From positions 930,001 through 994,000 of the forward strand of contig NW_020167523.1 of NCBI RefSeq assembly GCF_001641265.1: a DNA stretch of 64,000 nt, given 5' to 3'. Shown piece after piece: positions 44,955 through 56,470 of this stretch (position 1 is the stretch's first letter; the number at the start of each line of letters is the position of its first letter). The notes beneath the pieces were generated by a model that did not search any database, was not told the DNA's origin, and worked only from the letters and a program-made list of their open reading frames with translations. The DNA comes from Pseudogymnoascus destructans. Taxonomy: Eukaryota; Ascomycota; Leotiomycetes; Thelebolales; Thelebolaceae. The translations under genes were made by a program, and so were the position numbers.

Positions 44955-46153
44955 TTAAGCACTGTATTGCGCGGCTCTATTCACCTCCTGGTCAACCTGA
45001 AGGTTGTCCACAACCGGGGCGAGTTCGCTCAGGATCTCGTATGCCTTCTTGTGGAACTCCAACTGCGCCGCGATCAAGTCTGCAAGGTTGCGGAGTGGCT
45101 CTGGGGTGTCGAGAACCTACGTAGCAAGTTAGTATTTAGAATTGCGCACAAAGGAGCTGATACTCACATTCTTCATGACACCAACAGCCTCCTCGGTCTG
45201 GCCAACGAACTCGTCCTCAGCCTGCTCAATCTCAACCTTGGCATCCTCCGAGATCTCGGCCTCCTCGTGGTGCTGCTGATCCGCCTTGCTAGGGAGCTTG
45301 AACAGGCCACCCTTAGCCCTCGTCTTCGCCGCATCAAGCAGCAATCTCGAGTTCTCGACGCTCCTGCGCGCCCTCGTAGAGAACATCAAGTTTGTGTTGA
45401 GGGTAGTGTTCCATCCCGCCAAGAAGCGAGCCTGGATCTGTGCATCCTGCGAGAGCCTGGCCTCGCCAACCTGCTCGCTGGCAAGGGCATACTTCTCGAG
45501 TGCCGTTGCGAGAGGGTCCTCGCCGGCGCCGGAGTGCTGTTGTTGGAGGAGCTGGCTGCTGGCCAGGGAGGCGCGGGCAACGGCGTGGGCGAAGGTCTTG
45601 GGCTGGGGCTTGGTGACGGGGGGTGCGGTGAGGGCGGCCTGGGCTTCGGCGGCGGTGGTGGCGGTGGAGAGGAGTTGGATCTTCTCGCTGACGCTGCGGC
45701 CGAGATCGCTGATGTTTTCGCGGATGTTGTTGTAGTCGTAGCTCTCGTTGGAGTATTGTGTTCTAAAGCGCCTTGATTAGTTTTTGTATGACGGTTTTGG
45801 CCAATCCATGGGCTACATACGTGACTTGGAGCATCTTCTGGTGAACCTGCTTCAAGGCATCGACCCGCTTCTCAAGCTCAATGTAATCCGGGGGAAGCTG
45901 GGTCTACCCGCTGTCAGTAGATGCGCCTGGAACTCTCTTTCCTTCCATATAGGGCAAAGGAAATAACACACCCTATCCTCAGCTTGTCCAAGCTGCTCCT
46001 TCACATACTGGGTCGTGCGAGTCGCAAAGGGCGTGAATGACGAGCTTCGGGTCATGTCAGCAAATCCCTTCGGGTTTCATAGGCAGCAATAGCCCGGTAT
46101 GGATCAGAGTTGTCTTACCCGATGCTCTTTCCGAAAGCTGACACCTTATCCAT
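44955..46153 (-). CDS. GVP36: BAR-domain protein, GVP36-like
   Basis: Minus-strand exons 46153-46119, 46044-45972, 45903-45821, 45762-45168 and 45116-44955 keep phase and give 315 residues. The product starts MDKVSAFGKSIGSSFTPFAT. It is predicted to be almost wholly helical, with amphipathic stretches typical of a BAR dimer: PPDYIELEKRVDALKQVHQK, then ESYDYNNIRENISDLGRSVS. A Gln/Ala-rich insert follows, then ARFLAGWNTTLNTNLMFSTR, with LDTPEPLRNLADLIAAQLEF in the last exon. Yeast Gvp36 is a BAR protein on Golgi and endosomal vesicles, involved in endocytosis and vacuole biogenesis. The short first exons explain why single-frame searches find only fragments. Confidence 0.88.
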
Positions 46154-46908
46154 GATTGCTAGCTGCACAAAGAGGTATACTGATGACAATGAATGATGGA
46201 TTATAGATTTGAAGACGCTACGTTTGCGTTGTTTACTTGTAATCTCGTTGCTTGGAGGTATCTTGGGGAGCTTCGACCATTTCGCTAATTTGGATTGCTG
46301 CACAGCACGTGGGTGTCGACAGGTAAGATCACGTGTCATTACTTTATATAGCACCACTCAGGGACGGTTAAAGGGATTTATTCACTTGTGAGATACCCTG
46401 AATAACATCTATTCATGCGATGAGACACTTCATAGCTGGATTAAAAAACTAGGGTTTCTATGATAAAAGCCGACCCATCCCACCAGAGCTCATCCCATGA
46501 AAGACGTCTCCAGGGTATCTGCATATTCACACTGAGACTCCTTGCGCACAAATTCTGAAATCCAATGCGACAAAACGCCCCTCCAAAAGCGCACCAAGCA
46601 CACTAAAAACAGAGACGCTCCCCTTTCCATGCATACAGTTTGAACCAGAGATTGCGACGGGTAGTTCCTATGGCGCAAATATGCCGGCGCGGCTTGTTAC
46701 GCTCCACTCAAAATGTATCGCCTGGATATAGCTGATCGGTGTGGGGTCTAAAGTAAGAAACAAAGTGTTTGCCGTTGGTAGTGTTGGGAATAGCTATGCC
46801 GTACAGTTGCTGAGCCATATATATTCGTCCTCACCAGTCGCTCTCCATCCAAGGGTATCATACGCATCGTTCATATCGTTGTGTTCAACCAAATTCCCTC
46901 GCCACTGT
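46154..46908. other. Intergenic region between two minus-strand genes
   Basis: About 755 bp: the promoter of the BAR-protein gene and the 3' UTR of the gene ending at 46909. No gene recognised. Confidence 0.45.
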
Positions 46909-48372
46909 TCACCGCCATCGCCCTTTGGACGGCGACGAAACCGGCTCCTCAAAGCCCTCATCCATATCGGTATCCCCCATTCCAACCTCGTCTACGTCCT
47001 TAACCTCAAATGTAGTACCGAGCGCCTCTTTCCCCTCTCGGATCATTGCCTGTAGCTGCGCATTGAGCTTGCTCATACTCTTATCCGCCTCGAGATCTTC
47101 CTTGCGCTTCTTGGCCGCCCACTTCTGTGCTTGAATGGCTGCAGGGCTCGCGGCAGCGGCGCTTTGAGAGTTTGACGAAACGGGAACTGGGATCTTTGAG
47201 CCGCCAGGCGAGCGTGGGGAAGCGAATGACGCCGGTCCGGAAGAGCGCAGGCCTGGAGAGCCAGCATGAGATACCGCGGAGGCTCTGGTATGCAGCAAAG
47301 GACGTCTATGCCCTGGCCTTGTTGACGGCCGACTGGCTGTTGATGCTGCACCGTTTGGTTGCCGGCGGCTTGCACTCGATGATGTGGGCATACTGTATCT
47401 ACCCGCCGGCTTGGGTGCTGCCGAAGCTGGCTTGCTGGGGACAACAACCCAATTCTTTCCAAGACCAGCATCACTACTACCAACATCGATCTGTCTCCGC
47501 TTCGTCGCACGCGCCGGAGTGCCTTCAGGTGTTCCGCGATCCATAGGGTCGATAATACAGATACTCTCATCAGGATATTGCCCCGGGACGGGAGTTGATG
47601 AACGGCCGCTTGTATCGTTGAACAGCGTCGTTTTCCTACTTATTTCCGACTCCCAAAACTCGCTGTCATTTTGGTTGTCGGGTTCCGTCTCGATAGTGTG
47701 ATAGGGGTCGAGTTGATATTGTTGTCCACCACCCGCCGTGAATCCGCTGAATGCCCCAGCCTTGCAGAACTGCCACACTCGGCCGACGACACCCCCAACG
47801 ACACCCCCAACGACATCAAGCGCTGTTTTGCTCCAGCCTCCACTGGTACTTTGTTGCAGGGATGGCACGCGCGCCTCTCCGTTGGTCTCCATACTCGCAG
47901 ATGACGGCAGCCGCGCAAAACTGTGGTATTCGGCCTCGAAGTGAGGTTTGGCACGGCCGTCGCTGGGAAGGTTCCTGCGGTAGCCAGTATCCGAGAACTC
48001 GCTTTCTTCAAAGTAGTTGGCCGCTGCTGCCGACGGCGTATCCAAACCACCAGCTATTTGATATCGCGTATTGACAAAGGGTAGCGGCGACCCTGGATCC
48101 AAGCTCCCTGACATTGCGATAGAGTCGCCGGTTGGATAGCCGTTGGACCAGTCCATGGTCTGAGAGATCGGCGTGGCTTTATTACTCGCTGTTGAATCAT
48201 GGCGACTTCGTTTCTTGTTCACTATGAGAGGTTCGTGTTTTTCCATCATTATCGAGTTTGCTGGTTGCGCAAGGTGGACCGAAGATGAAGCTGAGCGAGT
48301 TCGTGGTGGTTGGAATACATTCGCTCTGCGACCCACCCTCTGTGCATCGTGTGTGTTGAAGGTGGCCGACAT
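46909..48372 (-). CDS. Conserved-looking fungal protein of unknown function
   Basis: A single exon of 487 residues starts at the ATG at 48372 (MSATFNTHDAQRVGRRANVF). The frame is open 10 codons upstream, but without an ATG. It is mostly Ser/Pro-rich and probably disordered. A basic NKKRSRHD nuclear-localisation-like patch lies near residue 55. A central glycine/valine-rich amphipathic segment follows (KTALDVVGGVVGGVVGRVWQ, then FCKAGAFSGFTAGGG). The C-terminus is a basic coiled-coil stretch (AQKWAAKKRKEDLEADKSMS) ending in an acidic tail. I believe the VWQFCKAGAF-type motif recurs in uncharacterised Pezizomycotina proteins, but I have no name or function for it. Confidence 0.75.
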   Translation of the reverse strand: MSATFNTHDAQRVGRRANVFQPPRTRSASSSVHLAQPANSIMMEKHEPLIVNKKRSRHDSTASNKATPISQTMDWSNGYPTGDSIAMSGSLDPGSPLPFVNTRYQIAGGLDTPSAAAANYFEESEFSDTGYRRNLPSDGRAKPHFEAEYHSFARLPSSASMETNGEARVPSLQQSTSGGWSKTALDVVGGVVGGVVGRVWQFCKAGAFSGFTAGGGQQYQLDPYHTIETEPDNQNDSEFWESEISRKTTLFNDTSGRSSTPVPGQYPDESICIIDPMDRGTPEGTPARATKRRQIDVGSSDAGLGKNWVVVPSKPASAAPKPAGRYSMPTSSSASRRQPNGAASTASRPSTRPGHRRPLLHTRASAVSHAGSPGLRSSGPASFASPRSPGGSKIPVPVSSNSQSAAAASPAAIQAQKWAAKKRKEDLEADKSMSKLNAQLQAMIREGKEALGTTFEVKDVDEVGMGDTDMDEGFEEPVSSPSKGRWR

Positions 48373-48859
48373 CGTGTGCAAATATGGTGTCCCCAGAATC
48401 AAAGCATGTAAAGCTCATGCGCAGTGTAGTTGCTTGTCGTCGTCGCTCTCTGTGATGCAGTATTCGGTCGAGTCTAGTCGAAAGGGTATCACGGTGGCAG
48501 AACGGGCTGACCGCCTTGCGAGGCGGGGTCTCTGGTGGTCACGATGAAGAATAGGTACAACGGCGGCTGGTACATGTACTTGTGAGATCCAGCATTTTGA
48601 AGACAAAGGGGCAGGTTTGCGACGAGGTTTAAAATTGCATGGATTTGAAATTCATCAATATGCAGGGCGATAGGGAAAGTTTGATAGCTTGACCGAGATC
48701 CACATAATTGCAGGGGTCTGGTTGCTATAGCAAATGCGCAGAAATGAAGCTCTAGTCTAGTCTAATCGATAAGAATGCATCTGGGAAATCTTATAAACAC
48801 AACCAAGCTACACTCCAATAGATACAGCGTCTAAAATTTCAAGACCTCTTGGCTAGGCT
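48373..48859. other. Intergenic region
   Basis: About 490 bp between two minus-strand genes: the promoter of the unknown gene and the 3' UTR of the HD-domain gene. No additional feature. Confidence 0.4.
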
Positions 48860-49718
48860 CTATTCCCCCTCTTTTCCGTAATACTCGTTGAGATTCGCGA
48901 CGTGCTTCTCACGTTTCTCGGTCTTCTTTTCATCGCCCTCATTCGAGAAATCCGTGTGGACCCCGCCATTTGCCTTCCAGAACTCCGCTCTCTCCTCCAT
49001 AACAGCATCACTCCATGCCCTGACTTCCGGCATCTTAATCTTCGTTGCGACCCATGTGAACTCTCCCAGATCAAGCTTCCCCTGCTTCGACTTTTCATAT
49101 TCGAACATCTGTAGGATAAGCTCGATCTTATCCACGTCATGGACAAACTGGCTTTCCAAAGTCACGCTGTCTTCGTACTCTTGCCAGATTGCCTTTATAT
49201 CTTTGCCGGTCATGCCGCCGTTGACGCGCCCAAGGAGACCATTGACGAAGTAATCCATGGTCGTTGACTCGCGTCTTGATTTTTCTGGCTTCGATACGCC
49301 ATCCAGTGGGGTTATGTCTCCGACAAGAGCCTCGGCCATGTCATGGATAAGGGCCATCTTCGTGCAGTGGGGGATGTTGAGTTTAGATGATAACGAGGGC
49401 GGCGCGAACATGGTAATGAGGGACATGCGGTACATGTGGTCTGCGATCGACTCTCCCCTGAGGGGTTAGCGGGGTAGAAATATTGTAAAGGAGGGATACA
49501 TACTGGTCAATGCCGAATCGTCTCCACCCCTCTCTCTTCGTAGTTTTTAACCGTTGAAGCATGTGGAAGAATGGTACTGGCGACTCAGATCCGGACTCTG
49601 GTGCCCCGCCAATCATTGACGCAGCGATATCTTCAACAGCCCATGGCTTTTCCGAGTCTGAAGAGAGTCAACATGAGGAATAAGGCAATAGCGATTGAGG
49701 CAACTTACTTGCGGACAT
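48860..49718 (-). CDS. HD-domain phosphohydrolase (HDDC2 / 5'-deoxynucleotidase-like)
   Basis: Minus-strand exons 49718-49709, 49657-49504 and 49457-48860 give 253 residues; exon 1 is only 10 nt (MSA plus one base). The metal-binding HD residues are visible: His in ESIADHMYRMSL, the HD pair in ALIHDMAEALVGD and a late Asp in HDVDKIELILQ. This pattern matches the YGK1/YBR242W and human HDDC2 family, which hydrolyse deoxynucleoside 5'-monophosphates. The N-terminal MLQRLKTTKREGWRRFGID is also typical. It is probably a cytosolic nucleotide-salvage enzyme. It is divergent from HAUS6 with about 360 bp between. Confidence 0.88.
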
Positions 49719-50077
49719 CTCAGTAACTGTTGCGACCTGGGGGTAAATCTCCTCGAGTGGGGTTGATTTCTCTCTCTGAAATCTGCTGCTGGCTGGGATA
49801 CCAAATATATGCTTCTCAGAGGATCTGCTTCCAGTTTTAAATAGCAGCGAGCCTCTTTTGACAGCAAACCAAGCTCAGGCACACGTGCGGATCGGAAGGC
49901 TAAGAATCTCTAGACGACCAAACATTAGTGCGGGCAGCTACTCTCGTCGTAGCGCCAAGCCCAGCTTTGTTTACACTGCCGACATTCTGGCACACACACT
50001 CCAGACCGCCCTCACGCAACCCCAGAACCACCAAACGACGTACTCTCCGGCATGCACCAGCCCGGCACTTCCTCACC
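49719..50077. promoter_or_regulatory. Divergent promoter region HD-domain gene / HAUS6
   Basis: About 360 bp between two start codons. Positional call; no specific site recognised. The frame upstream of the HAUS6 ATG is partly open but is not the usual start. Confidence 0.4.
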
Positions 50078-52656
50078 ATGTCGTCGGCAGCGACCGCAAT
50101 CTCCTCACACACACGCAGCAAGAGCCTGCGGGTCCCTGCCTCAGACTCCTCATTCCTAAAGCGGTCCGTGGGCACGCCGACAAACTTGCAGCAAGCAGCC
50201 GGACCTTCGCATGTTAGTCTGTTTTTGACGAATTTGAGACTGCTGGATTTGGATAAAAGACAGGATTGGCCGGGGATTACGCCGGTTACGTTTACGACGA
50301 AGGATTCGCAGCAGAATATTAAGAAGAGGATTCAGTGTGTGGAGTGGGCGCTTTTTCGGCTGTTTGAGATTTGGGAGCCGGAGGAGGCGAGGGAGGTGGG
50401 TGAATTCGTTGATTGTGAGGGGATATGAACTGACGTGTGCTTCTTGTAGAAACTTCAACCCTTCTTTCCGCCACTCGAACCGCTCCAGTCACTCAACTTG
50501 CGCACGGCGCTCTTTCGATGTCTCGACCAGGCGAAAAAGAATGGCACCCTGGGACGGGATGCAGTCCTACGGAAGACCATGCTGGATGAGTGCAAGGGCG
50601 AACGATTGGAAGAAGTCCTATCCGTCTTCTCCACAGCCGTCGTGAAGCGCTCGGTTCGCGAGAATCAAGATGGTCCCGAGGCAATCGCTCTCCGCCTCGC
50701 TATGGAGAACTTCTCTTACACCGGCGATCGCGCTAGTCTTTCAGCGCTGGTATTGGCGCACAAAGGCAGCCTGCGGAAGAAAATCGAACAGAAAGATCGG
50801 GCACGGGAGATCTACAACGATTTCTCGGGACTGCTGGAGTTGAAAGATCGGCAGATAACGAGGCGCAGGGAGCAGTTGAAGGTGGCTATTGAGGAGGATG
50901 AGAATACGGAATACATATCGAAGGCGGAGACGTATGAGGTCCAGGAACGGGCACGCAAGAACTGGTACGGAAGTGATGATTGGCTCGAAAGTATATTACA
51001 GAGTGACCGGCAGGCGCAGACCGATATACTATTCTCCGAGCCATACGACCAGGTATGGAAATACGTCGAGAAGGGAAGGATTGGGGAGATTGAAGATAGC
51101 CAGCGGAAAGGCCTGTTACGGCAATTAGACGCCAGGGTGAAGGAGCAAAAGAACCGCTACGTAACGTGGCAGAATTTCGAAAAGTCTATCAAGGCCAGGC
51201 GCTCGGATTCTAGCAAGGAGAATGCTGCGATATCCACCAAGCCGGCTAAGGATCTGAGTATCAGCTTTGGGGCACACGAATCGCTACAGCTGCCGAGAAA
51301 TCCTCTACAGTCTACGAAAAGCTGGGAGCCGCTCCCTGAACAGGCGGAACTGTTAGCAAATCTTCAAAGGGAACTCGCGGATGTTGGGAAGCTAAAGCAC
51401 GCCGAGAAATTACCGAGACGCCGGGTTTCCACGCGAGGGGGGGCATCAGAACCGCAGCCGGAGGCAGTTAGTGAACCGCAACCTCTGGATGATGAGAAGG
51501 ACTGGGAATCCAACACCGACACCGACAAGCAGGAGACTCCCGTTCCTCAGCGTCGACACACGCGGCGCAGGGTAGAGCGGCGGAGAGTCGTAGCGCCACC
51601 ACCGGAATCGTCAGAGACTGAAGATGTCTCTGACAGCGATGACCAGAAGGTTGAGCAGGAGACACCAGTTCCCCACCACCGTCGGCCTTCGTGCCTTGTG
51701 GCTGAGAATCATAGCGATGCGGCACCGCCACCACCACAGGAACCGTTCTCCGAGATCGAAGAAGCTACTGATAGCGACAACCAACAGTTTGAGCAGATGA
51801 CTCCTATTCCTCGGCATCGCAGTGCAGGACTCCCGCCGCCATCAGAGACGGACGAAGCCACAGACAGCGATAATCAGCCGGTTGAACAGGAAACTCCAGT
51901 TCCCCAACGCCAGTCCCGCATCGTACCAATCTACCGCACCGCATCACCACCACCCGAACCATCCTCCCTCTCAGCCACCTCCCCCATCCCCTCCGACCCC
52001 CCCTCTCCACCCGCCCCCCGCATCCTCTCAACAATCTCCGATGTGCCACCAGCCTCCCGCCCCTCCCCTCCCATCCCGTCCCCAGACACGACGCACCTCC
52101 CCCTTTATACCCCCGCCACCTCCCCCTCCCCCCAAAACCGCGCCACATCCTCTCCCTCGCCGAACGAACACGCATGTCCATGTCTCGCTCCCTCCCGCGC
52201 GCTAGCGAGCAGGACTTCGATTCCCCCCCCGACCTCCCCCCGCCGCGGTTGTCACCAAGCATCGCCACAGACCCAGAACTCGATCCCGCAGCAGCGGCAG
52301 CAGCAGCAACCGCAAAACGGCACGGAGACCTCCTAGCGCGCACGAGACAATCAATGTCCAACTCCGCCGCCGTCGCTAAATCCGCACAACTGGAACGCCG
52401 ACGCAGTGTTAAAACTGCTGCGAGGAGGAAGAGGGAGAGTTTTATGCCTGTGAGGCAGAGCTTGGCGCCGTATGATGAGTATGGACTGGAAGGGGTGGAT
52501 AGGGAGGCGTTGATAGAGGGGGAGGAGGTTGATATGGAGGCTGTGTTTATGAGCCGGCCGAGGGTGAAGACTAGTCCTGCTAGTAGCCCGAGGAAGGCGT
52601 GGGGAGAGATGGGGGGGGGGAGAGGGGAGGAGGGGAGTTTGAGTCCTGGGTTGTAG
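50078..52656 (+). CDS. HAUS augmin-like complex subunit 6 (C-terminal frame unclear)
   Basis: Exon 1 is 50078-50395 and exon 2 begins at 50450. The joined sequence PEEAREKLQPFFPPLEPLQS is a typical HAUS6 N-terminal domain, with SHVSLFLTNLRLLDLDKRQD, CVEWALFRLFEIW and later KNWYGSDDWLESILQSDRQA. Augmin recruits gamma-tubulin to spindle microtubules for branching nucleation. The middle holds four or five similar acidic blocks of the form SETEDVSDSDDQKVEQETPV PQRR. In the Pro-rich part (about 51910-52170) the first frame continues to 52336. The natural C-terminus (HILSLAERTRMSMSRSLPRA, ending at 52656) is in another frame. Either a poor-consensus intron or indels in C runs reconcile them; I cannot tell which from the sequence. 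Confidence 0.85.
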
Positions 52657-54071
52657 GGGAGCTCGAATCCTGGGTTGGAAATCAGGGGGAGGTGGACGCA
52701 GGGAAGGGGAGATAGGGGCGGGGATGGGGTGGGAGATACCGGGTCCTGGTTCGCACGTGAATATTGTATTGGAGGCAGGGGGTTGTGTTGTGTATGTATG
52801 TACTGTCTATTATAGACTGCACTGCAGTGCTAAGTGCGTGGTTTTCCTTGCTTTTTTATCTGGGGAAGATGGATGCGGGTGAACCCGCTGTCGGGGAATG
52901 GGACGTTTGATGTGATGTGTTGCGGTGGGCCTCGGTAGGAGTGTAGATCTCGGTATCCCCTCCCTCCCCTTTCCGCTACTCCCTCCTCTCATCCCTACTC
53001 ATACGCTTTCACAAACCCGCCAGTAACGGATTATGCATTGGTACCTGAAATCACATGGGCGAACTGTTGAGCCACCAATCACAACCAACAATACTGGCGA
53101 CGGGACTTGGGGTGGATGGGGAGGGGAGGGGAGGGTATCGTATCTCTCTTATCTCTCACGCCTCATATGATTGTATGGTGTATGGTGTATGAGGGATGAT
53201 GGATGATTGTATGAGGGATGGTGGATGATTGTATGAGGGATGATGGATGATTGTATGAGGGATGATGGATGATTGTATGAGGGATGAAGGCGAGAGGCAT
53301 GCGGATTCGGGCCTTGTTTATCGGATCGGCCGGGGTGGGAGTGAGGAGTCGAGTGATTTGAAGCGCCGTAGCGAAAAAGCCGCAACGGCGGTGCTTTCCC
53401 TCAGGTAATCAATCCGCAGAAGCCGCCGAAAGCGCCCGCAAGCGCTGATTTGTTGTTTCCATGTTCCAAGGGTCCGGCGCATAAGTCGAGAGTATCTCCG
53501 TACTGTATTTGCACCAGCCCACGGCAGTGACGATGATGCGATGATGGGTCAACCAACCCCCGGCCCGATTTCCTGCTGAAAGCCTTCTTCCTCTTTCCGC
53601 CCAGCTATAAAGATGGCCTCTTCTGCCCCTTTCCGTACATTCATAAACCATTCATAAACCATTCATAAACCATTCACCTACTACCACCTACAATCCACCG
53701 TCGTCGTCAATTTCCATACTTCCTCTCAAAAACCCCACCCGCTATCCTACGTCAGAGATCCACAATCTCCCTCCTTACCAGAACGCCAACCCCACTACAG
53801 TACTAGGCTCTGGAACTAAACACTCGCCATCATCCACCCAAACTCCACTTCATCACCACTACCTGTGCAGCCAGGTCCCCTCCCCCCCCACCCACCCCCT
53901 CATACATATATATCATCGACCTCGTTTCCCCTTTCCCCTTTCCCCGGATTCTCCAGAAAAGCAGAAATCATACCAGCTCTCGACACCCCGCTCTTTCGCA
54001 TGAGTGGAATCGCATGATCATACGCACCCCCTGAACATCAATCATTTTTATCACACGCCGTAAACGCAGAA
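52657..54071. other. Intergenic region with minisatellites, upstream of mannitol-1-phosphate dehydrogenase
   Basis: 1.4 kb with the 22-bp repeat array at 53187-53286 and three direct ATTCATAAAC(C) repeats at 53639-53675. A long pyrimidine-rich CT/CCCC tract (53860-53950) precedes the dehydrogenase start, as is common in strong fungal promoters. Confidence 0.55.
53187..53286. repeat. 22-bp minisatellite, about 4.5 units
   Basis: Unit GTATGAGGGATGATGGATGATT repeated with one or two substitutions. Noncoding. Confidence 0.9.
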
Positions 54072-55339
54072 ATGGAGAACTTAACTATCACCAACAACAT
54101 GGAGGAGAGCGATAAGAAGAAGGCCGTCCACTTCGGAGCTGGCAATATCGGGAGAGGCTTTGTTGGCGAGGCAAGTTGCTTCAGAATCCCTTATTCCTCA
54201 TTATCAGGCTAACCCTCTCGGTTTAGTTTCTACACAACTCTGGATATGAGGTCGTCTTCGCGGACGTGCAAGACTCCATTATCGACCAGCTAAACGCAAA
54301 GGATTCGTACGACGTCATCCAAGTAGGAACCGAGGGCGAGCACAGGTCACAAGTGAGGAATTACCGCGCCATTAACTCCCGTATCAACGAGGCCGCCCTG
54401 ATCAAGGAAATCACCACCGCCGACGTAGTAACCTGCTCCGTCGGCCCCAACGTGCTCAAATTCATCGCCCCCGTCATCGCCCAAGGCATCGACCGCCGCG
54501 CCACCGGTCTCCGCCCCCTCTCCGTAATCGCCTGCGAGAACGCCATCGGCGCCACCGACACCCTCGCCGAGTTCATCAAGAAGGGCGTATCACCCTACCG
54601 TATCCTCGACCTCGGCAACCGCGTCCGCTTCGCCAACTCGGCCATCGACCGCATCGTCCCCGCGCAAGACGCCAATACGGGGCTCGACGTCAAGCTCGAG
54701 AAGTTCTCGGAGTGGGTCGTTGACCGAACCCCGTTCGCGCCGTACGCCCCGCCGGACATTAAGGGCATCAAGTGGGTTGATGACCTCGTGCCGTTTATCG
54801 AGCGCAAGTTGTACACCGTCAACACCGGTCACGCTGCCGCGGCGTACCACGGGTATTACCACAAGAAACAAACCGTCTTCGACGCCATGCAGGACCCCCG
54901 CATCGTGAAGCAGGTGCGTCGCGCGCTGGCCGAGACGAGTAGTCTCATCGTCGGGAAGCACGGCATCGGGGCCGACGAGCAGAGCGAGTACGTCGAGCGC
55001 ATCCTGCTGCGCATCTCGAATCCTCACCTTGAGGACTCGGTTGAGCGCGTCGGTCGTGACCCGCTAAGGAAGCTCAGCAGGAAGGAGCGCTTCATCGGCC
55101 CGGCTACCGAGTTGGCGGAGATGGGGCGCGAGTACTCCGCCCTGTTGTTGGCGGCGGAAATGACGTTCCGCTTCCAGAATGTGCCGGATGATAAGGAGAG
55201 TGAGGAGTTGGCGAGGCTGATGGATAGTACGAAGGACGCTAAGGAGATTGTGGAGGAGGTGTGCGATGTTGAGCGTACGCACCCGCTTTTTGATGAACTT
55301 GTTAAGATTGTTGAGCGCGTGCAGGGCGAGGCGATATAG
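54072..55339 (+). CDS. mpdA: Mannitol-1-phosphate 5-dehydrogenase
   Basis: Exons 54072-54170 and 54227-55339 give 403 residues. The single intron has a GC donor (GAG|GCAAGT) and a normal TTTAG acceptor with a GCTAAC branch site. The N-terminal Rossmann motif is GAGNIGRGF (residues 22-30), read across the splice into [17 protein letters not shown]. Family motifs follow: [36 protein letters not shown] and [20 protein letters not shown]. The enzyme interconverts fructose-6-phosphate and mannitol-1-phosphate with NAD(H) in fungal mannitol synthesis, and is linked to stress tolerance and conidial carbon storage. A second in-frame ATG ten codons in (MEESDKKK) could also serve; the family is usually about 388 residues. 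Confidence 0.95.
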
Positions 55340-56470
55340 ATGGGAGGGTTTACCTTGTGCATTTTTGTGTTTTTAAAAGGGCTCTGCTGCGTCTTTTTTA
55401 GGCGGAATTAGTGGAGGGGGAAAGGTTATAGCGTTGCGATTCCTGGCTTTGGATAAAGCCACTCATTTGTTATGTTTAGAAGAAGCGTTGTATTGATGGC
55501 AATTGCGAATATGAATCTGTATGAATATATGATACTCCAACCAAGATTATTTTTCAAGCACGTGTGTTTTTGGTAACTACTTTAGAGATCGAGGGGAAGC
55601 TGTGAAAACCATACCATGAAGCTCTAGGATGAGAAAATTTCAATCTCGGATCCCGTGGTTGCCCCTCTGGATAGTGAGCTTTTGGAGACCCGGAGCAGAA
55701 CGCTTCGTTCTCTTGGGGAAGTCGGTGTGTTGTCGTCGTTGGTGTGCTGTCGCTGTAGCTGCTGTCATCGTGGCTGCTGTCGTCGTCAAATCTGCTTTCA
55801 TCGGTATTGGATGCTGTCGTTACATGTTCCTGCCACCTCCTTCGGCTTTGCCTCGGGGATTCTTTCGTTGATGAGAGATTCCTTTGGCCGTAGATGGTGA
55901 TCATGGCCGTTTTTAATCTTGGAAATTGAGCGACTGAAGAAGACCATCAACTCACTGATGGTCTTCTTCAGTCGGTCAATTTCCAAGTCTTAAGAACTAC
56001 TAGAAGACTGTTGCGATGCTGTCGAATTCCTCACTCAGCATAATACGAATATGAAAAAGATATGTATCATGTGACTTAGGTGTAATCATTTCACGTGATA
56101 TTTATATACCCAAATTAAAGCCTCAGGCACCAACTTCCAACACCACCCAATCTAGCCTAGCGCACTACCCTACGGCGGTGTAGACCGGCAGCCCACGCAG
56201 CTGGAGCTCCAAAGACCACGAAATCCAAAAAGGACCGCCGCAGCCCTCCTGTCCCCTCCCCGCACTCCGCCATAAACCCACGAATTCATTACCTCCCCAG
56301 GGCATCACTGCGCATACATACGACGCAGGGCCCCGATTCTATACGTCCTGCTATTTGCAACACAAGGACGACGGACTGTTGATTGAGATTTGGCGAGGAA
56401 GCCACGTTGAGAGTGCTTGTGTGAGGGTTTCAACGCCGACGAATACGGAGTACGCGAGAGAGTTGGCAAG
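55340..56470. other. Intergenic region with long hairpin, M1PDH to SEC27
   Basis: 1.1 kb. It holds the dehydrogenase 3' UTR, a weak minus-strand frame (55554-55904, 116 residues, Ser/Asp/Thr triplet-rich, no domain), the 70-nt hairpin at 55918-55987, and the SEC27 promoter and leader. I do not call a gene. Confidence 0.45.
55918..55987. repeat. 70-nt near-perfect inverted repeat (hairpin)
   Basis: Arms of 32 bp, CTTGGAAATTGAGCGACTGA continuing AGAAGACCATCA and its complement, with one mismatch, around a 6-nt loop ACTCAC. Both strands would fold. Confidence 0.9.

Noticed and set aside
55554..55904. 116-residue minus-strand frame rich in Asp, Ser and Thr
   Set aside because: Composition comes from short triplet runs. 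There is no domain and no supporting splice or start context.
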